A DNA stretch of 43,197 nt from Gilvibacter sp. (GTDB lineage Bacteria; Bacteroidota; Bacteroidia; Flavobacteriales; Flavobacteriaceae), in NCBI RefSeq assembly GCF_013214815.1, contig NZ_JABSPU010000017.1:1-43197 (forward strand), given 5' to 3'. The notes under the pieces were generated by a model. That model did no database searches, had not been told where the DNA came from, and was given only the letters and a program-made list of their open reading frames with translations. Positions 15,142 through 22,411 of this stretch are shown here, in pieces. Within the stretch, counting starts at the first letter, position 1. Each line of letters starts with the position of its first letter. Made by a program: the position numbers and the translations under genes.

Positions 15142-15819
15142 ATGACCAAATTGAAAAACCTAATTGTGCTGCCCATTTTGGCCCTGCTTATTTCTGGATG
15201 TTCTTCTACTAAGGTATTGGAAAGCTGGAAGGCTACAGACGCTGGAGATGTCAAATCGAAGAATTTTTTAGTGATCGCTCGTACTGATAATCCAACCGTC
15301 CGCAAAGCATTTGAAGATGCCATGCTGAGAGAGTTGCGCAACAACAAAATGAAAGGTATGGTGAGTTATGACTTTATGGAAGACCTCAAGCCCAACAAGC
15401 AACTCAGTGAAGCTGAGATTGAAGCGGCCAAGCAGATGATCCGCGATAAAGGTTTTGAGGCTGTGGTGATCACAGTATTGAAGGATAAGAAGCAAACGGT
15501 GAATATCAAAAAAGAAGGTGGATATTATGCTGGAGCGACTTATTCCAGTTCCATAGATCCTTACCTATATACGTTCTACAATTACTACAACCACCCGAAT
15601 TCTGCGCCAACAGTTCGTTATTCTGGAAACTATGTGGAACCTAGTATCAATGAAGAGCGTTCCGTAACCTATGTAGTGGAAACTCTCGTTTTTGATCTGG
15701 AAAAGCCGGCCAAGCAACAATTAATTGGGCAAGTGACCTCAAGTTTACAAGACCCAGACAGCGCTGCTGATGTAGCTAACGGTTATGCGCGTAGCGTGGC
15801 TAGGGCGTTGAGGGAGTAA
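15142..15819 (+). CDS. DUF4136-like lipoprotein
   Basis: A 225-residue predicted lipoprotein: signal MTKLKNLIVLPILALLISGC with the lipidated Cys at residue 20. The mature part begins SSTKVLESWKATDAG and has KNFLVIARTDNPTVRKAFEDAM, a periplasmic alpha/beta domain like DUF4136 proteins. A Tyr-rich loop (YLYTFYNYYNHPN) lies in the middle, and the C-terminus reads VETLVFDLEKPAKQQLIGQV. Its function is unknown. It is divergent from the Crp/Fnr gene and stands alone. Just past its stop begins the hairpin-rich repeat region. Confidence 0.75.
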   Translation: MTKLKNLIVLPILALLISGCSSTKVLESWKATDAGDVKSKNFLVIARTDNPTVRKAFEDAMLRELRNNKMKGMVSYDFMEDLKPNKQLSEAEIEAAKQMIRDKGFEAVVITVLKDKKQTVNIKKEGGYYAGATYSSSIDPYLYTFYNYYNHPNSAPTVRYSGNYVEPSINEERSVTYVVETLVFDLEKPAKQQLIGQVTSSLQDPDSAADVANGYARSVARALRE

Positions 15820-15931
15820 ATTTGTTTTTTGGGCACTCCCTTCACTTTGTTCGGTATAGCTTACGGTCATCGAGTGATTTTCATGAAATGAAAATTGTAT
15901 CGAGGTGTTGGTGAGGAGTAGTTTTGCTTTT

Positions 15932-15995
15932 GCAAAACCCAATGTCCTGTGGACATTGGGCCGAAGCACCCGCGTAAGCGGCAAGCCAGATTGTT
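15932..15995. repeat. structured repeat, copy A
   Basis: Order of parts: GCAAAACC, hairpin H1 (15938-15947 with 15951-15960, loop TGT), ACCCGCG-TA-AGCGGCA (stem CCGC/GCGG at 15970-15981), then CCAGATT. The second copy at 16461-16549 has the same order with a different H1 sequence that still pairs. Confidence 0.65.
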
Positions 15996-16041
15996 TTATA
16001 TTTTGGGGCGCCTCGTGTAGTAGAACCAGTTCACTACACGA

Positions 16042-16110
16042 CCGCGCTATTCGCTACAACTCCTCGCTCGCAGGCTCGCTGCGGGGTTTTCGCTGCTATC
16101 CCTAGCGCGG
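16042..16110. repeat. nested stem-loop with CCGCGCTA/TAGCGCGG ends
   Basis: CCGCGCTA at 16042-16049 pairs with TAGCGCGG at 16103-16110. Inside, CGCAG at 16069-16073 pairs with CTGCG at 16079-16083, and flanking AAC..CC / GG..GTT can extend the inner stem. It could be the folded site of a single-strand recombination reaction, or a structured RNA. It lies 31 nt before the small ORF at 16141. Confidence 0.5.
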
Positions 16111-16140
16111 GGCGAGGTCTTCAGAGTCAGGTATGGTCTA

Positions 16141-16422
16141 GTGAAACCAAATAAACTATATTTAAGCGTGAATAGAAATCTACTAACATACTGGATTGAG
16201 GTCGATAGAAATAATTCATCTTTTAAAAAGATTGGTGTAACGGCCTTTTCTTTAGACGACGCCTTCAATATTCTTAAAGATCAACTGTCAGTTAACTTTG
16301 ATAATGATTTAACCTTTGAGGTCACAGAGGACATTAGTTTCGATGAACTGGATCATAATCATGTTGTGCCAAACATGGGTCCTATTTCTGAAAGAGGCAT
16401 TTGGTATCCCAGGATTCTTTGA
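16141..16422 (+). CDS. small protein of unknown function between structured repeats
   Basis: A 93-residue ORF that starts at a GTG; the frame is open upstream, so the start is uncertain. It has no signal peptide or membrane segment. The sequence runs KLYLSVNRNLLTYWIEVDRN, then a helix GVTAFSLDDAFNILKDQL, an acidic part (EVTEDISFDELDHNHVVPNMG) and the ending RGIWYPRIL. I recall similar small Flavobacteria proteins with a (D/N)HVxPNMG...RGIWFP ending, but no function is known. Codons and base composition differ from its neighbours (A/T-rich between G/C-rich hairpins). Its last few codons and stop lie inside a repeat unit, as expected if the ORF arrived as a cassette. Confidence 0.6.
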   Translation: MKPNKLYLSVNRNLLTYWIEVDRNNSSFKKIGVTAFSLDDAFNILKDQLSVNFDNDLTFEVTEDISFDELDHNHVVPNMGPISERGIWYPRIL

Positions 16423-16602
16423 CCTTCGGCCAAAGTTCCTTCGTTGCCTCTATTGCAAATGCAAAACCTTACCGAACGATGTTTTGAAAAAACCAAACAT
16501 CCTTTGGATGTTTGAGTGAGGTACCCGCGGTAGCGGCAGTCCAGGATTCATTTGCTATCGCAAATGTTCCTTTGCTACGCACTTTTGCAAATGTAAAACT
16601 CC
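16409..16602. repeat. structured repeat, tandem copies B1 and B2
   Basis: Two units of about 60 bp at 16409-16468 and 16541-16602 share CCAGGATTC, a hairpin (16417-16435; 16549-16566), GTTCCTT(C/T)G and TTGCAAATG(C/T)AAAAC. Between them lie hairpin H1 at 16494-16514 (9-bp stem, loop TTT) and CCGC-GGTA-GCGG at 16525-16536, matching copy A. Hairpin sequences differ between units but pairing is kept. Confidence 0.65.
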
Positions 16603-16627
16603 ACCGCCTTCGGCGTTGAGTTTTTTT
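16595..16627 (+). terminator. intrinsic terminator closing the repeat region
   Basis: AAAACTC at 16595-16601 pairs with GAGTTTT, and an inner CCGCC/GGCG stem surrounds a TTC loop. Seven T residues follow at 16621-16627. Confidence 0.65.
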
Positions 16628-16675
16628 ACGCTCTTCCGCTTACGCAAGCGAGCTTGCGACGCGTGCGAGCATAAA

Positions 16676-16703
16676 AAAACCCACTCCAATTGGAGTGGGT
16701 TTT
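16676..16703 (-). terminator. bidirectional terminator downstream of tRNA-Phe
   Basis: A perfect 28-bp palindrome centred on CCAATTGG, with CCCACTCC/GGAGTGGG arms and A/T tails. It lies 10 nt past the 3' end of tRNA-Phe and ends its transcript. Confidence 0.85.
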
Positions 16704-16713
16704 ACGCTTGTTG

Positions 16714-16786
<73 letters not shown>

Positions 16787-16891
16787 ATCGCTAAAAGCGG
16801 AGGCAAATATAATCCTTATTTGGATTGTACAAAACATAAAGTTAAAAAATTTGACGTTTTTGGGCTGAGGTTTTTAGCAATGGATTAACAG

Positions 16892-16919
16892 TTGGTTCTG
16901 TATCAGAATTGTACATTTA
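16892..16919 (+). promoter_or_regulatory. promoter of coaX
   Basis: TTG at 16892-16894 and TACATTTA at 16912-16919 with a 17-nt spacer match the Bacteroidota pattern in all but the last base. The box ends 17 nt before the coaX ATG. Confidence 0.5.
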
Positions 16920-16936
16920 CCGCTTTAGTCCTCACA

Positions 16937-17671
16937 ATGAATCTTATTGTAGACATAGGAAATACGCGAACTAAATTTGCCGTGTTCCACGATGGAGCCC
17001 TGCAAGAGTTGAAGTTTGCAGACCAAGGAGCAGAGAGCAAGGTTCTGGATGAGCTGTTGGAAAACTATCCGCAGCTAGAAAAAGCCATACTTTCTGCCAC
17101 GGGACATATTCCGGATCCGCTTTACAATAAACTCAATCAATCCTTGGCGCTAATTCCGCTGAGCCATCATTTACTTTTGCCTTTTCAAAACAAATACGCT
17201 ACCCCAGAGACACTGGGCTTGGATCGTATTGCGCTTATGGCTGCTGCCGTGAAGCATTTTCCTGGGCAAAATGTGCTGGTTATTGATACAGGTACTTGTA
17301 TGACCTTTGATATTCTTGAAGCCGATGGTAGCTACCACGGCGGGGCCATAGCTCCAGGACTGCGCATGCGCTATGAGGCTATGCATCACTTTACGGCCAA
17401 GCTTCCGCTTTTGGAGCCCAAGGCCTTAGAAACTTACCAAGGTAGCTCAACAGCTGATGCGATGCACGCGGGTGCATTTCGGGGTCTTGTTCATGAATTG
17501 AACGGGGCGATAGACGAGACTAAAGCCCGCTTTGACGATTTAACAGTGATTTTAACAGGAGGAGATGCTCAAATCTTGCGAGATCACTTAAAAAATGGCA
17601 TATTTGCCAACTCAAATTTTTTGTTGGAAGGCCTAGACTTCCTTCTCGAATTGAATGCTTTACATGAATAG
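16937..17671 (+). CDS. coaX: type III pantothenate kinase
   Basis: A 244-residue cytoplasmic enzyme of the ASKHA fold, starting at ATG 16937 because the phosphate-binding start MNLIVDIGNTRTKFAVF must be at the N-terminus. Other family motifs: GLDRIALMAAA near residue 94, VIDTGTCMTFDIL near 116, GGAIAPGLRMRYEAMH near 135, STADAMHAGAFRG near 175 and ILTGGDA near 213. It phosphorylates pantothenate in the first step of coenzyme A synthesis, is not feedback-inhibited by CoA and uses a monovalent cation. It heads the plus-strand run to ppiD; its stop overlaps the start of the next gene. Confidence 0.95.
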   Translation: MNLIVDIGNTRTKFAVFHDGALQELKFADQGAESKVLDELLENYPQLEKAILSATGHIPDPLYNKLNQSLALIPLSHHLLLPFQNKYATPETLGLDRIALMAAAVKHFPGQNVLVIDTGTCMTFDILEADGSYHGGAIAPGLRMRYEAMHHFTAKLPLLEPKALETYQGSSTADAMHAGAFRGLVHELNGAIDETKARFDDLTVILTGGDAQILRDHLKNGIFANSNFLLEGLDFLLELNALHE

Positions 17672-18905
17672 ATGCTTCCTTATAGCAGTTTGTTTGCTGC
17701 TTAGCTTTAGTGCTGTTTCTCAAAACAACACTGCCTCTCCTTATTCATTTGGTGGAATTGGTTTAATCAAGTTCCGTGGAACTGTTGATCTGGAATCTAT
17801 GGGGGGCATGAGTGTGTTTTCTGATAGCATTCACACCAACGTAATGAATCCAGCGACTTATGCTAACCTGCGCTACACTAACTATTCTGTGGGTGGGCAG
17901 TTCAACAGCACCAACCTGGAAGAGGACGGAAATAAAGAACAAACACAGATCACCTCCTTAGACTATGTGATCATTGGCATTCCTATGGGTAAGTTTGGAG
18001 CGAGTTTTGGCTTGTATCCGTACAGCGCTGTGGGATACGATCTAGAAAATACGACAGACACCCAACTCAATAGATTTACCGGAACCGGTGGATTGACTAA
18101 GGTTTACCTCGGTATCGGTTACAATGTCTTTGAAGGTTTGAACGTGGGTGTAGAGGCTCAGTATAATTTTGGAAACATTAGAAACCAAGGTCTGTTCAAC
18201 GATACCAGTATTCAGTTTGGAACCCAAGAGGTGAACCGTTCCGATATCTCTGGTTTAAACTTTGTGCTCGGTGCACATTACATAAAGGCAATTAATGAGA
18301 AGCTGGAATTACAAGCCAGTTTGACCTACACGCCAAGCAGTGACCTAACCGTTTCTAACTTTAGAGAGATCGCAACAGTACTCGTAACTGAGTCTGGAGG
18401 AATTGGAGGTGCAGAGATCACTGAGGTGAGCGTTCAAGATTCAGAAATTCAATTCCCAAGCCTTATAAGTTTTGGTGCAGGTGTTGGAGAAAAGAACAAA
18501 TGGTTTGTAGGTGGTGAATACATCAGTCAAGGGACTGGAGTACTCAATAACAGAAGCTTTGACCTACCAAACATCACCTACCAAGATGCAACTAAGATTC
18601 GTCTGGGAGGTTTTTACGTTCCTAAATACAATTCATTGACAAGCTATTGGAGCCGAGTGACCTACCGCGCTGGTGTTCGTTTTGAGGACACAGGTATTGT
18701 AGTGGCTGGAGAAGGTATTAATGAGTTTGGCATGTCTTTTGGATTAGGATTCCCAGTTGGACGACGCATTTCGAATATTAACCTCGGAGTAGAGCTTGGA
18801 AGACGCGGTACTACCGACTTCCAATTGGTTCAGGAAAATTTCGTAAATGTGTTTATTAGCTTATCTTTGAACGATAAGTGGTTCATTAAGAGAAAATATG
18901 ATTAA
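17664..18905 (+). CDS. outer-membrane beta-barrel protein
   Basis: A 413-residue protein from the ATG that overlaps the coaX stop (ATGAATAG); an ATG 9 nt earlier is also possible. The signal peptide is MNRCFLIAVCLLLSFSAVSQ. The mature protein starts ASPYSFGGIG, common to Flavobacteria outer-membrane proteins of the FadL-like class, and consists of alternating strands with turns (YSVGGQFNST, FGASFGLYPYSAVGYDL, LTSYWSRVTYRAGVRF, FGMSFGLGFPVGRR). The family always sits between coaX and the TPR/lptC genes, so a role in envelope assembly or transport is likely, but the substrate is unknown. Confidence 0.82.
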   Translation: MNRCFLIAVCLLLSFSAVSQNNTASPYSFGGIGLIKFRGTVDLESMGGMSVFSDSIHTNVMNPATYANLRYTNYSVGGQFNSTNLEEDGNKEQTQITSLDYVIIGIPMGKFGASFGLYPYSAVGYDLENTTDTQLNRFTGTGGLTKVYLGIGYNVFEGLNVGVEAQYNFGNIRNQGLFNDTSIQFGTQEVNRSDISGLNFVLGAHYIKAINEKLELQASLTYTPSSDLTVSNFREIATVLVTESGGIGGAEITEVSVQDSEIQFPSLISFGAGVGEKNKWFVGGEYISQGTGVLNNRSFDLPNITYQDATKIRLGGFYVPKYNSLTSYWSRVTYRAGVRFEDTGIVVAGEGINEFGMSFGLGFPVGRRISNINLGVELGRRGTTDFQLVQENFVNVFISLSLNDKWFIKRKYD

Positions 18906-18924
18906 CCAGAGAAATAAAAGAGCG

Positions 18925-20295
18925 ATGAAAACTAGACTAACAGTAGCGTTGGTAGCGTTACTTACTATGAGTAGCTTGAGCGTAAATGCACAGCTAAGTG
19001 CAGAGGATTGCGCCACTACTGGATCTGTATTTTATGAAAGCGCAAAAGTAGGGAACTACGATGCCGCTTACGAGCCTTTTATGCAATTGCGTAAGGACTG
19101 TCCAAAATGGAGTTTGGCCCTTTACCAATTGGGTGAGAAGCTATTGAAAGATAGAATTAAAAAAGGAGTTAATAAGGCGGCGGACGTTGCTGACCTTATG
19201 AAGTTGTATGAAGAGCGTATGACGCATTTTCCATCTAAAACCAAGAAAGGTGACGTAATGGGAGATATCGCTCAATTGAAGTACGACAATAAAATGGGAA
19301 CTACTATGGAGCAGTTCAAGGCCTTTGATATGGCAGAGAAGACTGACTCTAAGAACTTCACCAGTCCGAAGCAATTGTACATTTACTTCAACCTAGCTAC
19401 GGAGCTAGTTGATAAGAATGAAATGCCTTTGGAAGACTACTTTGAGCTTTACGATCTATTGATCTCTAAGATTGAAGGAAAGGAAAGTGATATGGCGAAG
19501 ATCATCTCTACTTTAGGAGAGAAGGAAGAAGCCGGTACCATTACTTCTAAAGAAGCTAAGAAACTTAAAGCTGCTAGCAAGAACTCAGAGAGCTACGGAA
19601 AGATCAAAGGATCTATCAACACTTTGTTGGGTCAGCGTGCAGATTGTGAGAACCTAGTTCCATTATATGAAAAGCAATTTGAAGAGCGCAAAGGAGACAT
19701 CAAATGGGTACGCGTTGCTGCGGGTCGTTTGAGTGCTAAAGATTGTAACGATGGAGATATCTTCTTCCGATTGGTACAACAACTGCACAACTTGGAGCCT
19801 TCTGCTAAGTCTGCATTCTACTTAGGTAAATTGGCAGAGAAGGATGGAAACAGTGCTCAGGCATTAGACTACTACAACCAGTCTGCTGAGTTGGAAACCA
19901 ACCCAAGCGATCAGGCTAAAGTATACTACCAGATCGCTGAGAACTTCCGTAAGAAAGGAAGCTTTGGAAAAGCTAGATCTTACTATAACAAAGCCCTTGA
20001 GGTGAAGCCTTCTATGGGAATCTGTTACCTGCGTATCGCAAAGATGTACGCAGATAGTGCTAACAACTGTGGTACTGACGTATTCTCTAAGCGTGCTGTA
20101 TACTGGAAAGCTGCTGATATGGCTCGTAAGGCTGGTCGTGTAGACGGATCATTAGCCGGAACAGCAAATGCTACTGCATCTTCTTATCAAGGACGTGCAC
20201 CGAGCAAGCAAGATATTTTCACCAGCGGACGTGCGGGAGAGACCATCTCTTTTGGATGTTGGATGGGAGGATCAGTGAAAGTTCCTAGTCTATAA
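18925..20295 (+). CDS. TPR protein, exported
   Basis: A 456-residue protein from ATG 18925, which gives a clean signal peptide (MKTRLTVALVALLTMSSLSVNAQ); the longer frame overlaps the previous gene. The N-terminal part (residues 25-250) is helical with GVNKAADVADLMKLYEERM. Residues 290-390 hold TPR units (SAFYLGKLAEKDGNSAQALDYYNQSAELE, AKVYYQIAENFRKKGSFGKARSYYNKALEVKPSMG). The C-terminus has KQDIFTSGRAGETISFGCWMGGSV. TPR proteins bind other proteins; the position before lptC suggests an envelope scaffold. Confidence 0.82.
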   Translation: MKTRLTVALVALLTMSSLSVNAQLSAEDCATTGSVFYESAKVGNYDAAYEPFMQLRKDCPKWSLALYQLGEKLLKDRIKKGVNKAADVADLMKLYEERMTHFPSKTKKGDVMGDIAQLKYDNKMGTTMEQFKAFDMAEKTDSKNFTSPKQLYIYFNLATELVDKNEMPLEDYFELYDLLISKIEGKESDMAKIISTLGEKEEAGTITSKEAKKLKAASKNSESYGKIKGSINTLLGQRADCENLVPLYEKQFEERKGDIKWVRVAAGRLSAKDCNDGDIFFRLVQQLHNLEPSAKSAFYLGKLAEKDGNSAQALDYYNQSAELETNPSDQAKVYYQIAENFRKKGSFGKARSYYNKALEVKPSMGICYLRIAKMYADSANNCGTDVFSKRAVYWKAADMARKAGRVDGSLAGTANATASSYQGRAPSKQDIFTSGRAGETISFGCWMGGSVKVPSL

Positions 20296-20297
20296 GG

Positions 20298-20876
20298 ATG
20301 TCATTGACAAATAAAAATTTAAGAGGCGTGATCGCAGTGTTAGCTGTGATCGCGCTTTTTTCATGTCAGGAAGACTTCGATAAGGTCAGAAACATCAATC
20401 TGGCCAGTGAAGATCCTGTAGGTATTGGTGAGAACGCCAATGCCATCCATACCGATTCTGGAAAAGTGGTGGCCAATTTGTTGGCGCCTAAATTGCTGGA
20501 CTACAGCAACCGAAAATTCTCCTACTCAGAATTTCCAGATGGAGTGACCGTCTACTTTTATGAAGACGATAAAAAGAGTACCATTACCGCAGACTATGCC
20601 ATCCGTTATGACCAGACCGGTTTGGTGGATATGCGGGGCAATGTAGTGCTACTCACCTCAGACAGCACACAACTATTGGCAGATCAGGTTTATTGGGACC
20701 AGAATGACAACTGGATCTTTTCCGATCAGCCTTACCGCATTAAATTCAACGACGGTTCCTACAATGATGGAAGCAGTTTTGATTCTAATAAAGATTTCAC
20801 GACCTTTCTGTCACGTAAGAACACTGGCGTACAACTCATAGAAAACGAAAATCCTCCAGAAGACGATGGGATCTAA
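20298..20876 (+). CDS. lptC: LPS export ABC transporter periplasmic protein LptC
   Basis: A 192-residue protein with a signal that ends in Cys23 (VIALFSCQED), so it is probably lipid-anchored, as in Bacteroidota versions. The mature part is a beta-jellyroll: VVANLLAPKLLDYSNRKFSYSEFPDGVTVYFY, then STITADYAIRYDQTGLVDMRGNVVLLTSDS and LLADQVYWDQNDNWIFSDQPYRIKF. LptC takes lipopolysaccharide from the inner-membrane LptB2FG complex and passes it across the periplasm. It starts 2 nt after the TPR gene. Confidence 0.9.
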   Translation: MSLTNKNLRGVIAVLAVIALFSCQEDFDKVRNINLASEDPVGIGENANAIHTDSGKVVANLLAPKLLDYSNRKFSYSEFPDGVTVYFYEDDKKSTITADYAIRYDQTGLVDMRGNVVLLTSDSTQLLADQVYWDQNDNWIFSDQPYRIKFNDGSYNDGSSFDSNKDFTTFLSRKNTGVQLIENENPPEDDGI

Positions 20877-21066
20877 AATCTTTCAACTTTTTGAATACGT
20901 GTATTTGGCTATGGCTGCCTTTTCAATTTACCTGGTAATTATCAACTGGGAGGTAGATAGAGGCCGCGCGTATATGTTCGGAATGTTTGCTGTTGTCGCG
21001 GTGTTTATGTTCTTCTTCAGACGCAAGTTCAGGCGTAAGATGGAAGACCACAAGCGCAACCAATAA
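20866..21066 (+). CDS. small inner-membrane protein of unknown function
   Basis: A 66-residue protein with two membrane segments (YVYLAMAAFSIYLVII and YMFGMFAVVAVFMFFF) and a strongly basic tail (RRKFRRKMEDHKRNQ), so the C-terminus is likely cytoplasmic. It overlaps lptC by 11 nt and the CNNM gene by one base (TAATG), which argues for coordinated translation. I do not know a function; an accessory role in LPS export or for CNNM is possible. Confidence 0.75.
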   Translation: MGSKIFQLFEYVYLAMAAFSIYLVIINWEVDRGRAYMFGMFAVVAVFMFFFRRKFRRKMEDHKRNQ

Positions 21067-22319
21067 TGGAGATAACACTGCTCATTATTCTTGTTTCGAT
21101 CTTGCTATCTGCATTCTTCTCAGGAATGGAGATCGCCTATATTTCATCGAACAAAATTCACATTGAGATAGAAAAGAAGCAGAACGACTTTATGGCCGGA
21201 CTGCTCAAACGCATCACCAAAAGACCTTCTAAATTCATCGCGACCATGCTGGTGGGCAATAATATTGCCTTGGTGGTCTACGGATTTTATATGGGTGATC
21301 TGTTGGTAGAACTGGTGCCAATTGAAGGGCCGGGGAAACTGCTTTTACACACGCTGATCTCAACCATTGTCATTTTGATCACTGCGGAGTTTTTGCCCAA
21401 AGTGTTCTTCCAAGTGTATGCAAATACCTTTGTGAAACTCTTCGCGCTGCCTTCCTATATTTTCTATTTGCTCTTCTCAGTGATCTCTGAATTTGTGATC
21501 TGGATCTCAGATTTAGTGCTGAAGTACGTTTTTAGAACAGAGGGCGATGCGGTACAGATGAGTTTTTCCAAAACGGAACTGGGCAATTATATTTCCGAGC
21601 AGATGGAGATCGTCAATGAAGATGACGACATCGACACAGAGATACAGATCTTTCAAAATGCCCTGGAATTCTCCGAAGTAAAATCCAGAGAAGTCATGGT
21701 ACCCCGTACAGAAATTGAAGCGGTAGACATCTCGACTTCCACAGAAGATCTCACAGAAACCTTTGTCAATACGGGCTATTCTAAGCTCCTTATCTACAAA
21801 GAAAATATTGACAATATTGTGGGTTATGTGCACTCTTTTGATCTCTTTAAAAAGCCGCAGAACATCAAAAAAGTGTTGATGCCTGTTGTCTTTGTCCCGG
21901 AGACTATGTTGGTCAAAGACGTTTTGAACATCTTGACTAAGAAACGCAAGAGTATCGCTGTGGTTTTAGATGAATACGGAGGTACTTCTGGAATGATGAC
22001 TGTGGAGGACATTGTAGAAGAGCTCTTTGGTGAGATCCAAGACGAGCACGATAGCGACGATCTTCACGAGGAAATCTTGGCAGAAGATCACTACAAGTTT
22101 TCGGCACGTTTAGAGGTCGATTATATCAACGAAACGCATAAGATCGGCCTGCCAGAACACGACGATTATGAAACCCTTGGCGGAATGATCGTTTACTACA
22201 CAGAAGGGATTCCGCAGCAAGGAGACAGCCTGCGCATCGAGCAATTTCAAGTAGACATCTTGGAGGTGTCTAACACCAAAATTGAATTGGTCGAAATAAA
22301 ACTCCTTGAGGAAGACTGA
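21066..22319 (+). CDS. CNNM/CorB-type membrane protein with CBS domains
   Basis: A 417-residue protein. Residues 1-170 form the CNNM membrane domain, beginning MEITLLIILVSILLSAFFSGMEIAYISSNKIHIE, the typical start. Residues 195-325 are a CBS pair (SREVMVPRTEIEAVDI and KRKSIAVVLDEYGGTSGMMTVEDIVEELFGEI). The last 80 residues form a CorC_HlyC domain. Such proteins move Mg2+ or other divalent ions, or regulate that transport; older annotation calls them hemolysins. Confidence 0.9.
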   Translation: MEITLLIILVSILLSAFFSGMEIAYISSNKIHIEIEKKQNDFMAGLLKRITKRPSKFIATMLVGNNIALVVYGFYMGDLLVELVPIEGPGKLLLHTLISTIVILITAEFLPKVFFQVYANTFVKLFALPSYIFYLLFSVISEFVIWISDLVLKYVFRTEGDAVQMSFSKTELGNYISEQMEIVNEDDDIDTEIQIFQNALEFSEVKSREVMVPRTEIEAVDISTSTEDLTETFVNTGYSKLLIYKENIDNIVGYVHSFDLFKKPQNIKKVLMPVVFVPETMLVKDVLNILTKKRKSIAVVLDEYGGTSGMMTVEDIVEELFGEIQDEHDSDDLHEEILAEDHYKFSARLEVDYINETHKIGLPEHDDYETLGGMIVYYTEGIPQQGDSLRIEQFQVDILEVSNTKIELVEIKLLEED

Positions 22320-22380
22320 TTTTTGGTTAAAAAGCCATGAATTTTAGGTATTCAGGCTTTTATTAATCCATCAAAAACAG

Positions 22381-22388
22381 TACTTTCG
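22381..22388 (+). promoter_or_regulatory. promoter box of ppiD
   Basis: TACTTTCG matches TAnnTTTG in 7 of 8 positions, lies 24 nt before the start codon, and is the usual form of the -7 box ahead of Flavobacteria genes. No clear TTG upstream. Confidence 0.45.
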
Positions 22389-22411
22389 CACCCTATAAAT
22401 TTTCGAGTAAA

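Larger units (their letters stand above)
15820..16140. other. 321-bp non-coding, hairpin-rich stretch (copy A region)
   Basis: No convincing gene. It contains a chain of perfect or near-perfect hairpins: 15877-15895 (ATTTTCAT/ATGAAAAT), 15921-15938 (GTTTTGC/GCAAAAC), 15938-15960 (10-bp stem, 3-nt loop), 15970-15981 (CCGC-GTAA-GCGG), 16013-16041 (13-bp stem with one bulge) and 16042-16110 (nested stem). Part of it (about 15932-15995) is homologous to the stretch after the small ORF at 16141. Confidence 0.65.

Noticed and set aside
15905-16105. A 66-residue ORF over copy A of the structured repeat
   Set aside because: It reads through the hairpins, its counterpart in the second copy has a stop codon in the same frame, and the differences keep base pairing rather than amino acids.
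15820-16680. Integron attC array
   Set aside because: Folded repeats and a small ORF fit the idea loosely, but there is no integrase and I could not find the RYYYAAC/GTTRRRY core boxes at the ends of the folds.
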